DNA from: a virus
Length of the DNA: 29,083 nt
Virus record (IMG/VR): IMGVR_UViG_3300030102_002392
Span: 1-29,083 of that record
Direction: 5' to 3' (one strand)
How positions within the stretch are numbered: position 1 is the stretch's first letter; each line of letters starts with the position of its first letter. The position numbers were made by a program, and so were the translations under genes. Positions 1 to 7,209 of the stretch are shown piece after piece. The notes beneath the pieces were generated by a model that was not told the DNA's origin, did not search any database, and saw nothing but the letters and a program-made list of their open reading frames with translations.

Positions 1-13
1 CACACCTAGCTTT

Positions 14-196
14 TTACATTAAAACAGTAATTAAAGTTGCAATAGATATACCTGCAATAATCCAACCATAAATCTCTTGTCTTGTTGGTCTTGTTGCTAA
101 ATCTTTTTGAATCTGATCAAGTTTTTCAAAAAGTTTTTCAATGTCTTTCATTACCATTTCTAGCATATCCTTTTGTGTGTAGCCGTTATCAGCCAT
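14..196 (-). CDS. XhlA-like small coiled-coil/membrane protein
   Basis: A 60-residue protein with two parts. An N-terminal charged helix (about residues 10-35, KDIEKLFEKLDQIQKDLA) looks like a coiled coil. A C-terminal hydrophobic segment (about 43-59, GWIIAGISIATLITVLM) ends at the last residue. This layout is that of XhlA-type phage lysis accessory proteins, which sit in the inner membrane and help holin or endolysin action. An in-frame ATG lies 18 bases upstream. I prefer the ATG at 196 because it overlaps the stop of the 27-codon gene before it by 8 bases (ATGGCTGA), a junction type seen elsewhere here. The position next to two other small membrane proteins supports a lysis role. The family match is by architecture only, so a generic tail-anchored protein is possible. 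Confidence 0.6.
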   Translation of the reverse strand: MADNGYTQKDMLEMVMKDIEKLFEKLDQIQKDLATRPTRQEIYGWIIAGISIATLITVLM

Positions 197-272
197 TGCA
201 ATGCTCACTTCCATGTTTACAGTTACATATTTGAATAAAAGAGCCGTCCTCTTTTTCTGTAACCATGCACAT
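189..272 (-). CDS. 27-residue Cys/His-rich miniprotein
   Basis: A short open frame that begins on the ATG of TAATG, one base overlapping the stop of the upstream membrane-protein gene, and ends inside the start of the next gene (ATGGCTGA). The peptide carries a compact C-N-C-K-H-x4-H-C cluster at its C-terminal end, a plausible metal-binding site, and no hydrophobic segment. The upstream AGGA lies about 11 bases from the ATG, so initiation probably depends on translational coupling. Function unknown. The exact fit at both junctions is the main support. The alternative is that this is untranslated spacer, since a 7-bp hairpin can also be drawn inside it. Confidence 0.5.
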   Translation of the reverse strand: MCMVTEKEDGSFIQICNCKHGSEHCNG

Positions 273-454
273 TATTTTCTAAATCCTATTGTTAGTAACC
301 AAATTGCTAACGTTACAACAGTTGCTATACCTGTAATAGTTTGAGCTTGTCCAGTTAAGGTAAGTGTTGCAATAACTAAACCGACCAAAGTCCAACTTAG
401 ATTCAAAGTTTCTTTGACTGCCTCTACAAACCAGTTCCATATTTTATTAATCAA
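272..454 (-). CDS. Small two-helix membrane protein (holin-like)
   Basis: A 60-residue protein with an amphipathic N-terminus (INKIWNWFVEAVKETL) followed by two hydrophobic stretches, about residues 19-35 and 40-57, and a basic C-terminal FRK. It starts with TTG. A perfect AGGAGG stands five bases upstream and the start overlaps the previous stop as TTGA, which settles the start. Size and topology resemble class II holins or antiholins. With the r1t-like holin at 2586-2789 and the XhlA-like protein at 14-196 it forms a lysis-type group of small membrane proteins around the large secreted protein. I do not recognise a specific family. It could equally be an antiholin or a membrane anchor for the 711-residue protein. 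Confidence 0.7.
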   Translation of the reverse strand: MINKIWNWFVEAVKETLNLSWTLVGLVIATLTLTGQAQTITGIATVVTLAIWLLTIGFRK

Positions 455-2586
455 TTAAACCTCCTAAAAGCAAATGAGGCAATTTTTACAAGTATTGTCG
501 GAACAATTACTTCCTGTGCTTTTTCTTTTTGATCCTGCGTCATATCGCTTGTTATGTTATTTAAAGTTATTTCGTTTAAATCTACGTCAATAATAACACT
601 CAATGGGTCAGCTACAAATGATTCAAAGGCTATTTCTGTAGTAGCGTCAGCCAATGTATAATTTTCTACACCTTTATTTTCTACTGCTCTTTCAACAAAT
701 TCATCAACTGCTTGTGCAACATTAGTATCTGTTTTTACTGCCTCTGCAATAATCTCGACGTCTTTAGTTTCTTCAAACCCTAAAACTTCTGCAACAACTT
801 CTACTTGTTCTTCTGTTAATTCTTCTTCTTGTGCTATCTGTACAACTTCTTCGACAACTTGTGCTACCACTTCAATAACATCTTGGCTAACTTCTGCAAT
901 ATTGTCCAATCCGACATCATTAACCTGTTCAAGTACTTCAATAACTTCTTCTGTTTCAAGTTCTTCAACATACTGTTCAATTGCCTCTTCTTTTGCCTCT
1001 TTATATTCTACTAATTCTTCTTCTGATAGTTCTTCTAATTCTTCTTCTGTAATCTCTGGAATATCGATTTCAATAATTTCTTCAATTACTTCTTCTAACT
1101 CCTGGATCTCTACTTTTAATTCTTCTTCAGATAGTTCATCAATTCCTGCCTCATCTCTTCCCAGTTCATCTTCTCTATCTTCAGATACAACGTCAACTTC
1201 AGTTGATCTATCTTCTCTTGTATCATCTTTTGTATTTTCTTCATCTATAAACTCCTCTTCTTCTTCTGTTTCATCTATGATTATTATTTCTATTTCTTCA
1301 GGTATAATTATTTCTTCTAATTCAAATTCTTCTTCAATTTTCTCAATGTCAATTTCAATTTCCTCTGTAGGTAAATCTTCTTCTTCAGTAGATTTAGATT
1401 CTTTATTTTCATTTTCAACGTCCACTTCAGATACCAAATCATCATCATTAGAAAACTCTTCTTCGGTATCGTATTCTTGCTCATCTTCAATAATTATAAT
1501 TGTTTCTTCTTCTTTTTCCTCTGGTATATCACAATCGCCCCTGTCAATTTGGGCATTTGTCATATAGCAGCCATATAATTTTTCGTTCTCTGCTCTCTCT
1601 TTATCTCTTTCAACTGTGCCGTCCTTTACTTCAGATTCTGTATATTCAGATTCTGTACCGTCATCATTTACAACAATATATAAAGTAGTAGTAGTTGTAG
1701 TTGGTGGTGGTGGCGGTGGAGGAGGCGGGAGTGTAGTTGTAGTTGGTGCAACATATTCTGTAGTTTCAAAATTATTGCTATCACTATCAGTACAACTTTC
1801 ACCATTTTCTAAATCACCACAAACACTAAATGTCCAATAAAAAGTACCAGTTTGTATGTTTGTATAATCAAGTGTATATGTTCTTGATGTTGTATCAGTT
1901 ATAATAACTCTTTCCCATGTTTGATTATCATAACTGTAATTTATATGAAACTCATTAGCTAAAGTATTTCCGTCTGTGTAATCCCAACTAAAGTAAACAT
2001 CTTTGCCTTGATAATTTACAGATACGTTAGTAGCGTCATCTGGTACTGCAGGTGGGATTGAAGTTGTAGTAGATGAAGTAGTAGTTGTTGTAGTTGTAGC
2101 AGTATCATTACAAGTATTTGTCGGTGCAGACCAATCATTTTGTGTATCGCTAAATGGTGTTTGATTAGGTAGCGTTACAGACCTTTCAGAAGATAATGTA
2201 CTAAAGCTATTATCAGAATCGTTATCAGATCGAACTTTGTAATAAAAAGTACCAACTGGTAGTTCAAAATATGAACGCAAGTCAGAAATACTAAATACAT
2301 AATCTTGCCATGTGTTTGTAACATGTCCAAAACTTGTAGAAACACAAAAGCTACTTGTACTTACACCAGTAGTCATTGCAAAAAATATTGTATATTTCTC
2401 TGGTGGACTATCTTCAAATCCGTCAGAACTCAATATACTAATAGTCAAATCACCACTAGTTGTATTTACTGATTCGTTATAACCATAAGGCTCTTGTGTT
2501 GGTACGTGATCTGCCCATATTGGTGTTGGTATAAATAAGAACAATGCTAACGCACATCTTATAAATACCCTAAATTGTTTGTACAC
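451..2586 (-). CDS. Secreted acidic low-complexity protein with FN3-like domain
   Basis: 711 residues. Residues 1-25 look like a Sec signal peptide: basic start, hydrophobic core CALALFLFIP, likely cleavage after TPIWA. A beta-rich region follows (30-150), then a Thr-rich linker (about 162-175) and a fibronectin III-like domain (about 180-275, with YFSWDY and FYWTFSV strands). Next come a TTTT-LPPPPPPPPP-TTTTTT linker (282-301) and a short Cys-containing patch (C340, C352). A very Glu/Ile/Val-rich region runs from about 355 to 640. The last 20 residues are moderately hydrophobic and basic (IVPTILVKIASFAFRRFN). The start is GTG at 2586, overlapping the holin stop as TAGTG, with AAAGG just upstream. 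A secreted protein of this kind in the lysis region is unusual. It may be a cell-surface or exit factor, or a virion appendage; function is unknown. The linker style recalls actinobacterial surface proteins (inference). Confidence 0.8.
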   Translation of the reverse strand: MYKQFRVFIRCALALFLFIPTPIWADHVPTQEPYGYNESVNTTSGDLTISILSSDGFEDSPPEKYTIFFAMTTGVSTSSFCVSTSFGHVTNTWQDYVFSISDLRSYFELPVGTFYYKVRSDNDSDNSFSTLSSERSVTLPNQTPFSDTQNDWSAPTNTCNDTATTTTTTTSSTTTSIPPAVPDDATNVSVNYQGKDVYFSWDYTDGNTLANEFHINYSYDNQTWERVIITDTTSRTYTLDYTNIQTGTFYWTFSVCGDLENGESCTDSDSNNFETTEYVAPTTTTLPPPPPPPPPTTTTTTLYIVVNDDGTESEYTESEVKDGTVERDKERAENEKLYGCYMTNAQIDRGDCDIPEEKEEETIIIIEDEQEYDTEEEFSNDDDLVSEVDVENENKESKSTEEEDLPTEEIEIDIEKIEEEFELEEIIIPEEIEIIIIDETEEEEEFIDEENTKDDTREDRSTEVDVVSEDREDELGRDEAGIDELSEEELKVEIQELEEVIEEIIEIDIPEITEEELEELSEEELVEYKEAKEEAIEQYVEELETEEVIEVLEQVNDVGLDNIAEVSQDVIEVVAQVVEEVVQIAQEEELTEEQVEVVAEVLGFEETKDVEIIAEAVKTDTNVAQAVDEFVERAVENKGVENYTLADATTEIAFESFVADPLSVIIDVDLNEITLNNITSDMTQDQKEKAQEVIVPTILVKIASFAFRRFN

Positions 2587-2789
2587 TAACCTTTGTTAGT
2601 TGGTGTCCACTCTTCCAAGCCATTTTGAATTGCGGTAACACCTGCTACTAAACCTGCCACAAGTGCGTTCTGTAAAACATCAACTTCAACCATACCTGTA
2701 CCACTAGCAACTAGCACACCAAGAAATGCTTGAATAAATGTCCTAAGAGTTCTTATACCGACTTTCATAAGCCAATCTTTATTAAACAT
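2586..2789 (-). CDS. Holin-like protein (r1t-type)
   Basis: 67 residues with a short basic N-terminus, two hydrophobic helices (about 17-31, FIQAFLGVLVASG, and 40-55, QNALVAGLVAGVTAIQ) and a polar C-terminal tail. Size, two-helix layout and the pattern RTxxxxFxxxLVAxG...NALVAGLVAGVTAxQN match the r1t family of phage holins. These form lesions in the inner membrane at the end of infection and let the lysin reach the wall. Its ATG overlaps the preceding stop (TAATG), and its stop TAG overlaps the GTG of the secreted-protein gene. The neighbouring DUF5675 protein is the only lysin candidate in the window. Confidence 0.75.
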   Translation of the reverse strand: MFNKDWLMKVGIRTLRTFIQAFLGVLVASGTGMVEVDVLQNALVAGLVAGVTAIQNGLEEWTPTNKG

Positions 2790-2911
2790 TATTCCTCTTC
2801 TGTTTTTCCAAATTGGCGTTTTTTATAGTGAGTGCATTTATGATTTAGACATTTCCAAACCATTTTGTTTTCGATCAGTGGTTTTTTACAAGTAGGACAA
2901 TGTATATTCAT
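2789..2911 (-). CDS. 40-residue zinc-ribbon miniprotein
   Basis: A short gene with a strong Shine-Dalgarno (GGAGGTGGAC then ATG). It encodes a basic peptide that starts MNIHCPTCKKPL and continues to WKCLNHKCTHYKKRQFGKTEEE. The C-x2-C ... C-x4-C spacing (Cys5, Cys8, Cys21, Cys26) is a rubredoxin/zinc-ribbon-like knuckle. The stop overlaps the ATG of the holin gene (TAATG), so the two are probably translationally coupled. It lies between the DUF5675 gene and the holin. Function unknown; nucleic-acid binding is a reasonable guess from the basic C-terminal half. Two clear cysteine pairs and a textbook ribosome binding site make a real gene likely. Confidence 0.8.
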   Translation of the reverse strand: MNIHCPTCKKPLIENKMVWKCLNHKCTHYKKRQFGKTEEE

Positions 2912-2925
2912 GTCCACCTCCAATA

Positions 2926-3513
2926 CTACTGAAAGTTCACTCCGTCCATTTTAGCACTAAGTATCTTCAACTCGCCTTTAATCTCTGATAATTTATCATT
3001 TATTAAAGATGAATTAACATACTCTGGACCACTAGCATTAGAAATCTTAGTAAGATTACTTAGATTTATTTTGCTAACAATTAAAGATACTGATTCACCA
3101 TTTTCTAAAGCAGTTGCTACCTTAGGATAAAACTTTTTATATGCATTTCCCGAAGAGCCAATAAATCCGTCTTTTGATACGTCCAAGTCTTGTTGTGTGT
3201 CGCCTACAAGAACGCAACCTGCGGTGTTTTCGTCAGTATTCCCTAAATGGAAAAGCACCCATTTGAAATTTGGTATGTCTTTTATTTCGAGCATACCTTT
3301 ATGAAAATCGTATTTTGCACTATAGCGATTATGGAAACCACCCTCTTTGCGAAATTCTACTGGGTAAGTACCCTCTGGTATACAAGTTTCACCATAAACT
3401 TTTTTGTCTTGGTATTGATCCTCTAAAGTAAAACACTCAAATACTTCATCTATAAATAAAAGACCATTGGTAGCGTCATCACCAAATTGTGTTCTAATTA
3501 AATTTATTTTCAT
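2926..3513 (-). CDS. DUF5675 family protein, lysin candidate
   Basis: 195 residues. The N-terminal 110 residues match what I know of DUF5675: RTQFGDDATNGLLFID, then LEDQ, CIPEGTYPVEF, FHLGNTDENTAGCVLVG. The conserved H89 and C100 in HLGN...TAGC resemble the His/Cys spacing of L,D-transpeptidase-type folds, so an activity on peptidoglycan peptides is possible (inference). The C-terminal 40 residues form a charged helix (LSEIKGELKILSAKMDGV). It is translated from a TAATG overlap with the gene before it and has no good Shine-Dalgarno of its own. It is followed by a zinc miniprotein and a holin. No other recognisable endolysin is present, which makes this the best lysin candidate. A structural tail-tip role is the alternative. 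Confidence 0.7.
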   Translation of the reverse strand: MKINLIRTQFGDDATNGLLFIDEVFECFTLEDQYQDKKVYGETCIPEGTYPVEFRKEGGFHNRYSAKYDFHKGMLEIKDIPNFKWVLFHLGNTDENTAGCVLVGDTQQDLDVSKDGFIGSSGNAYKKFYPKVATALENGESVSLIVSKINLSNLTKISNASGPEYVNSSLINDKLSEIKGELKILSAKMDGVNFQ

Positions 3514-3821
3514 TAACTAGGTTTTGGATTATCTGATTTAATATCAGCAATTGCGTCTTTCCAAGTTGTTGTACCGTCAACTTGATCGTGGTACATCATA
3601 TCAAGTTGGTCGCCAATGCTTGGATAAGCCTCTTGTCTAGCTATTTTATATCCATTATCTTGTTCATCTAACTTAGATTGTGCTAAATCTTCTATTGCTT
3701 GGTCGTATTCTGCGTCTGTAAACTCTCGTCTTTCATTATTGACTTGTGCGTACAAAGGTTTTGCAGATTCGATCTCTGAAGTAGCCTCAGTTCTAAATTG
3801 TTCTATTGTTTTAATTGCCAT
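3513..3821 (-). CDS. Small tail-associated protein (YPSIGDQLD family)
   Basis: 102 residues, mostly helical and charged. It contains the motif AYPSIGDQLDMMYHD (about 66-80) followed by TTTWKDAIADIK. This motif recurs in small phage proteins encoded just after tail-fibre genes, including XkdW-like proteins, whose function is not established. The gene has AAGGAG five bases before its ATG. It follows the last of the six fibre-like paralogues and overlaps the DUF5675 gene by one base. I infer a role as a tail-fibre cap, adaptor or assembly factor. Only the motif and the location support this. Confidence 0.6.
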   Translation of the reverse strand: MAIKTIEQFRTEATSEIESAKPLYAQVNNERREFTDAEYDQAIEDLAQSKLDEQDNGYKIARQEAYPSIGDQLDMMYHDQVDGTTTWKDAIADIKSDNPKPS

Positions 3822-3855
3822 AATTACTCCTTATCTTACTATATATTTTTATAAA

Positions 3856-4377
3856 TTACTTTCGTAAACCATACAAAGTGAATACCCCTTTGTCAATATT
3901 ACCTGTATCACTAAAAAATTGTAATCCGTCATTACTTTGTTGAACTGTATGAACTCCACCACCTGTATTTCCAGTTAGAATGCCTGCGTTTTGGTCTGTA
4001 CCAGTTTCTTCAAAAGTGATAAAAGAATATTCATCAGCATTAACAAAATCAAATAAGGTATAAGTAAAATTATTAGCCTCGCCAGCAACAGTACCACCTG
4101 CAAAATGAATAGCAAAAGATGTTTGATTAGTTGAACTACTATTACTAAAAGTTGTATTTGTTCTCAACTGTTTACCTGCAACATCATAATTTGCTCCAGT
4201 TTGTGCAATTCCGTTTTGTGTAAGTCTAGTCCTTATATTTCCACCATTTGTATCTACTTCTATACCACTACAAACAACCATATGTACTGAATAAATACTA
4301 CTTAGTCCACTCAATGTTACAGAACTTACTGCTGAAGTAACTTCTTCTTCACTTAATTTTATTAAACTTCCTGCCAT
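3856..4377 (-). CDS. Fibre-like tail protein, C-type paralogue 2
   Basis: 173 residues, beta-rich with many Ser, Thr, Asn and Gly. It begins MAGSLIKLSEEEVTSAVSSV, close to the C-type protein at 5545-6060 (MAGNLVQVATETVSSAVASV). It ends with the signature common to all six paralogues, an aromatic/Gly stretch and then GVFTLYGL. Other shared marks are the ANYD motif and a GGGVHTV block matching GGGLHSV in its partner. No catalytic motif is visible. Such proteins are most likely receptor-binding or tail-tip decoration subunits (inference). Its ATG overlaps the stop of the B-type gene upstream by one base. Confidence 0.65.
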   Translation of the reverse strand: MAGSLIKLSEEEVTSAVSSVTLSGLSSIYSVHMVVCSGIEVDTNGGNIRTRLTQNGIAQTGANYDVAGKQLRTNTTFSNSSSTNQTSFAIHFAGGTVAGEANNFTYTLFDFVNADEYSFITFEETGTDQNAGILTGNTGGGVHTVQQSNDGLQFFSDTGNIDKGVFTLYGLRK

Positions 4378-4895
4378 TACTTAACTCCATATATTGAACA
4401 CTCAATATTTACATTTTCGGTTAGTCCATTTCCAAATAATTGTATGCCTGTCATTTGTGCAGTTTGTCTTAGTACACCAATATTTCTATAACCTACTAAA
4501 CCACTTCCTGTTACAAATCCATTTCCCTGTGATGATATAAAACTATAATAACTTGATGAATAAGGATTATAAGCAGTCATTACTGTACCATTACCACTTT
4601 CTTGTTCATCTCTGCCCAAACCACTAATCCTATCTGTGCTTGTTTGTCTTGTTTCCCCATATGTACCATAAGAAGTCATTACTAAAATAGCATTATCATA
4701 ATTACTTGCAGTAACTGGGCTTCCACCACTATCTAAAAATCTCATATCTAAATCTTTATTTGCAGTGGTTTCAATATCAAATTTATTTATTACTATTTTA
4801 TAGACATCAAAACTAGCACTAAAACAATCGGTAATAGATAAAGAAGTTGCACCTGTTACTGTTCCCGATTTTATAAATTCTAAACTTGGTTTCAT
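4377..4895 (-). CDS. Fibre-like tail protein, B-type paralogue 2
   Basis: 172 residues, beta-rich. It pairs with the B-type protein at 6060-6590: both have an SITI/LSIT-DxFS-xxFDxYKIV opening, then RFLxSxGG, xNYxxA, a YxFNP/YNPxSS-type middle and IGVLxxxAxxxGxxLF near the end. It closes with SIYGVK in place of the usual LYGL. Start ATG at 4895, three bases after the A-type stop; the stop overlaps the next ATG (TAATG). No enzymatic residues are recognisable. Likely a receptor-binding or tail-tip subunit acting with its A and C neighbours (inference). Confidence 0.65.
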   Translation of the reverse strand: MKPSLEFIKSGTVTGATSLSITDCFSASFDVYKIVINKFDIETTANKDLDMRFLDSGGSPVTASNYDNAILVMTSYGTYGETRQTSTDRISGLGRDEQESGNGTVMTAYNPYSSSYYSFISSQGNGFVTGSGLVGYRNIGVLRQTAQMTGIQLFGNGLTENVNIECSIYGVK

Positions 4896-4898
4896 TAT

Positions 4899-5543
4899 TT
4901 ATGCTCCCTGTATGCCATACAAAGAAAATACGCCTTGATCAAAATTACCACTTGCAAAATAATTAAATAATCTAATTCCGTTAACTGTGCTTGTTTGTGG
5001 TAATACACCACTTCCAAACATTGAATTATAATCGTTACCGTTTGTACCAGTTGTATTCATAAAACTACAAAAACTATATTTTGTGCTATCGCCTAGATTA
5101 TAAAAATATATATAACCATTTCCTGTAAAGTTAAAGTTTGTACTGTAACCACCTAAAAACCTAATTTTACTATCACCAGTGCTTTTAATTTCCACAAACG
5201 AAGGATCTGTGTTGTTACTTTGTAAAGCGTATTCATAAACATTAGCAGTTTCAACCACACCACTTTCATAAAGTCTAATTCCTGCAACATCATTATTTGC
5301 ACTAGATTGTACATTTGCAAATGTTAAAAGGTGTACATCATAATAAGTTTCTTTAATAGAAGTGAAATCTATTGTTGCACCACCTGACGCATTAATTGTT
5401 TCGATCAATTCTAAGTTACCAAACAAAGACCATTTATTATCTCTAACTAAATCATAAATATCTTTAGGTTTAAAAATACCATTATTATTTCCAAAACTTT
5501 GATCTGGGCTCTCTGGTATGTAAGAAAATTCGCTAGTACTCAT
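4899..5543 (-). CDS. Fibre-like tail protein, A-type paralogue 2
   Basis: 214 residues, the longest type of the set. Residues 1-45 form a linker with NNGIFKPKDIYDLVRDNKW, matching NTGLYTPSDILQLTKDGSW in the A-type protein at 6587-7198. Only A-type members have this extension, so it may anchor the group to the tail tip or to each other (inference). The remaining 165 residues are a beta-rich domain with the shared pattern IDF..., Y(D/E)VxLxxFxN, RL/RFS, NxYEYA and the terminal GVFSLYGI. There is a stretch rich in N, S, T and G, as in adhesive phage proteins. It starts the second A-B-C block. Confidence 0.65.
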   Translation of the reverse strand: MSTSEFSYIPESPDQSFGNNNGIFKPKDIYDLVRDNKWSLFGNLELIETINASGGATIDFTSIKETYYDVHLLTFANVQSSANNDVAGIRLYESGVVETANVYEYALQSNNTDPSFVEIKSTGDSKIRFLGGYSTNFNFTGNGYIYFYNLGDSTKYSFCSFMNTTGTNGNDYNSMFGSGVLPQTSTVNGIRLFNYFASGNFDQGVFSLYGIQGA

Positions 5544-5544
5544 A

Positions 5545-6060
5545 TCAAGTAATCCTGTAAAGTGTAAATGTACCCGAATTTATATTATCTGCATTGTAGT
5601 AGAAAAAAATACCGTCACTTGAACTAGCTACAGAGTGCAACCCACCACCCTGTACTCCAATTAATAAACTTCCACCTGTTCTGTTTGCAGTTTCATTAGT
5701 AACAAAACTGAACGATGAACTTGAATAAAAATTATATAGGTAAAATATACCGTTCATTGTTTGGCTTGTACCTGTACTATTTCCATAATTAGAAGTTTGC
5801 CAAAATGATATGTTTGAATTTCCAGAATTTTGAGTACTTGTATCAGTTCTTAAGGCTCTATATGCATAGTCATAATTAGAAGTTGTATCGGCACTACCAC
5901 TTTTTGTTACTCTCATATAGAGTTGTCTGTTTGCCGTATCGGGTGCTACATTACTTACTGCAACCATATAAACTGAATCATCGTTAATTCCAGTTAAAGT
6001 TACGCTAGCCACTGCACTTGAAACTGTTTCTGTTGCTACTTGAACTAAATTCCCTGCCAT
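5545..6060 (-). CDS. Fibre-like tail protein, C-type paralogue 1
   Basis: 171 residues, beta-rich. It starts MAGNLVQVATETVSSAVASV-TLTGI, aligning with the other C-type copy (3856-4377). It has the shared SNYDYAYRALRTDT (partner: ANYDVAGKQLRTNT), IGVQGGGLHSV, and a C-terminal SGTFTLYRI that departs from the usual LYGL. The ATG at 6060 overlaps the stop of the B-type gene by one base. It closes the first A-B-C block and is followed two bases later by the A-type gene of the second block. Function inferred as receptor-binding or tail decoration. Confidence 0.65.
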   Translation of the reverse strand: MAGNLVQVATETVSSAVASVTLTGINDDSVYMVAVSNVAPDTANRQLYMRVTKSGSADTTSNYDYAYRALRTDTSTQNSGNSNISFWQTSNYGNSTGTSQTMNGIFYLYNFYSSSSFSFVTNETANRTGGSLLIGVQGGGLHSVASSSDGIFFYYNADNINSGTFTLYRIT

Positions 6061-6590
6061 TAGTCAACCCTCAACCCGTAAGTTTTTATACGACCACTGT
6101 TAAATGGTCTTGAATTAGTCTCAAATAAATTAAAACCAGTATTTTTTGCTTGTTCTGGTAATACACCTATCATTTTGGCATTTCTGTGTAAATTGTTATA
6201 ATTTGTACTGCTTTGTGCTAATACAAAAGTATGCGTTGAAGAATTTGCAGGATTAAATATATAGGCTACACCACTTTGCGTTTCGGGGGCTTGGTCTGTA
6301 TTTACACCAAAAAGCCTTCTCATACTAGTTTGACCTGTTTGACTTAAATTGCCAACTGATTGGTCACTCCTCATTTGTTCAACTGCATGTTGATAATTAG
6401 GTGTAACAATAACTCCACCAGCAGAATTTAAAAATCTAAATAATATTTCTGTTTGTGTAGTTCCTACAAGTGAAATACCATTTGCTACAATTTTGTAAAT
6501 ATCGAAATCATCAGAAAATACATCTTTAATAGTTATTGAACTTACGCTTGATGTTATTTCAGTTTGGTTTATTAATCTTAAATTGCTCAT
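6060..6590 (-). CDS. Fibre-like tail protein, B-type paralogue 1
   Basis: 176 residues, beta-rich. Compared with the second B-type protein it shares SSITIKDVFSDDFDIYKIV, FRFLNSAGG, PNYQHAVEQM and IGVLPEQAKNTGFNLF, and it ends SGRIKTYGL. It begins with an ATGA overlap on the stop of the A-type gene and ends with a TAATG overlap onto the C-type gene. The three genes of the block are therefore likely to be made in coupled amounts, perhaps as a hetero-complex (inference). No enzymatic motif seen. Confidence 0.65.
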   Translation of the reverse strand: MSNLRLINQTEITSSVSSITIKDVFSDDFDIYKIVANGISLVGTTQTEILFRFLNSAGGVIVTPNYQHAVEQMRSDQSVGNLSQTGQTSMRRLFGVNTDQAPETQSGVAYIFNPANSSTHTFVLAQSSTNYNNLHRNAKMIGVLPEQAKNTGFNLFETNSRPFNSGRIKTYGLRVD

Positions 6591-7198
6591 ATTTCTTTCA
6601 CCCCATATAATTTTGCACTTCCACTTGTTAATGTACCAGTTAATATTCTAAAACCATTTATAGTTTCAGCAGTTTGATATACACCACCACCATAAGTCAT
6701 ACGATAAGCACCATTTAGATTTGTAGTACTGTGTTGATTTAAAGAACTAAACTTTGAGCTATCTAGTAAATTATATAAATATACAAAACTGTTAAAACTA
6801 CTTGTGCTTGTATTTGTATAGGCATCAGTTTGAATAGTACTAGCACCTGTACTTCTTGGGTTGTTAAATGAGCCACTTGATATAACCCTTACACCTGCAT
6901 ATTCGTAAGCAGTTGAGCCCGCCTCAAAAGTTGCACCATTATCATTAGAAAATCTGTAAAGGATTTGTGATTGTGAAGTTGTTACTAAATCAATTATATG
7001 CACTAAATAAACTTCAAAAGGATTATTTTCTAAATTAATAAAATCTATTGCGTTTGGGCTACCACTAACAACTTGTTCTTCAATAAATTGTAAACTACCA
7101 CCCCAACTGCCGTCTTTAGTTAGTTGTAATATATCACTAGGTGTATATAAACCTGTATTCTTTTTTACATCATTTGGTTGCGTACCTAAGTAAGCCAT
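6587..7198 (-). CDS. Fibre-like tail protein, A-type paralogue 1
   Basis: 203 residues. The N-terminal 30-40 residues carry the A-type linker (MAYLGTQPNDVKKNTGLY, then TPSDILQLTKDGSW). The LGTQPNDVKKNTG stretch resembles linkers found in front of small phage tail-fibre proteins. The rest is a beta-rich domain ending in SGSAKLYGV, equivalent to the LYGL ending of its paralogues. SD-like GGAGT precedes the ATG. It is the first of the six-gene set after the tail-tip genes, so it may be the unit that contacts the tail tip (inference). Confidence 0.65.
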   Translation of the reverse strand: MAYLGTQPNDVKKNTGLYTPSDILQLTKDGSWGGSLQFIEEQVVSGSPNAIDFINLENNPFEVYLVHIIDLVTTSQSQILYRFSNDNGATFEAGSTAYEYAGVRVISSGSFNNPRSTGASTIQTDAYTNTSTSSFNSFVYLYNLLDSSKFSSLNQHSTTNLNGAYRMTYGGGVYQTAETINGFRILTGTLTSGSAKLYGVKEI

Positions 7199-7209
7199 AA
7201 GTTACTCCT

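Noticed and set aside
237-255. 7-bp hairpin followed by a short T stretch, possible terminator
   Set aside because: The bases are better explained as part of the 27-codon gene joined by exact stop/start overlaps on both sides; the T stretch is short.
902-1567. Plus-strand Ser-rich open frame of 221 codons
   Set aside because: It is the antisense of the Glu-rich region of the secreted protein: GAA/GAG repeats read backwards give TTC/TCT. No ribosome binding site, and all other genes run the other way.
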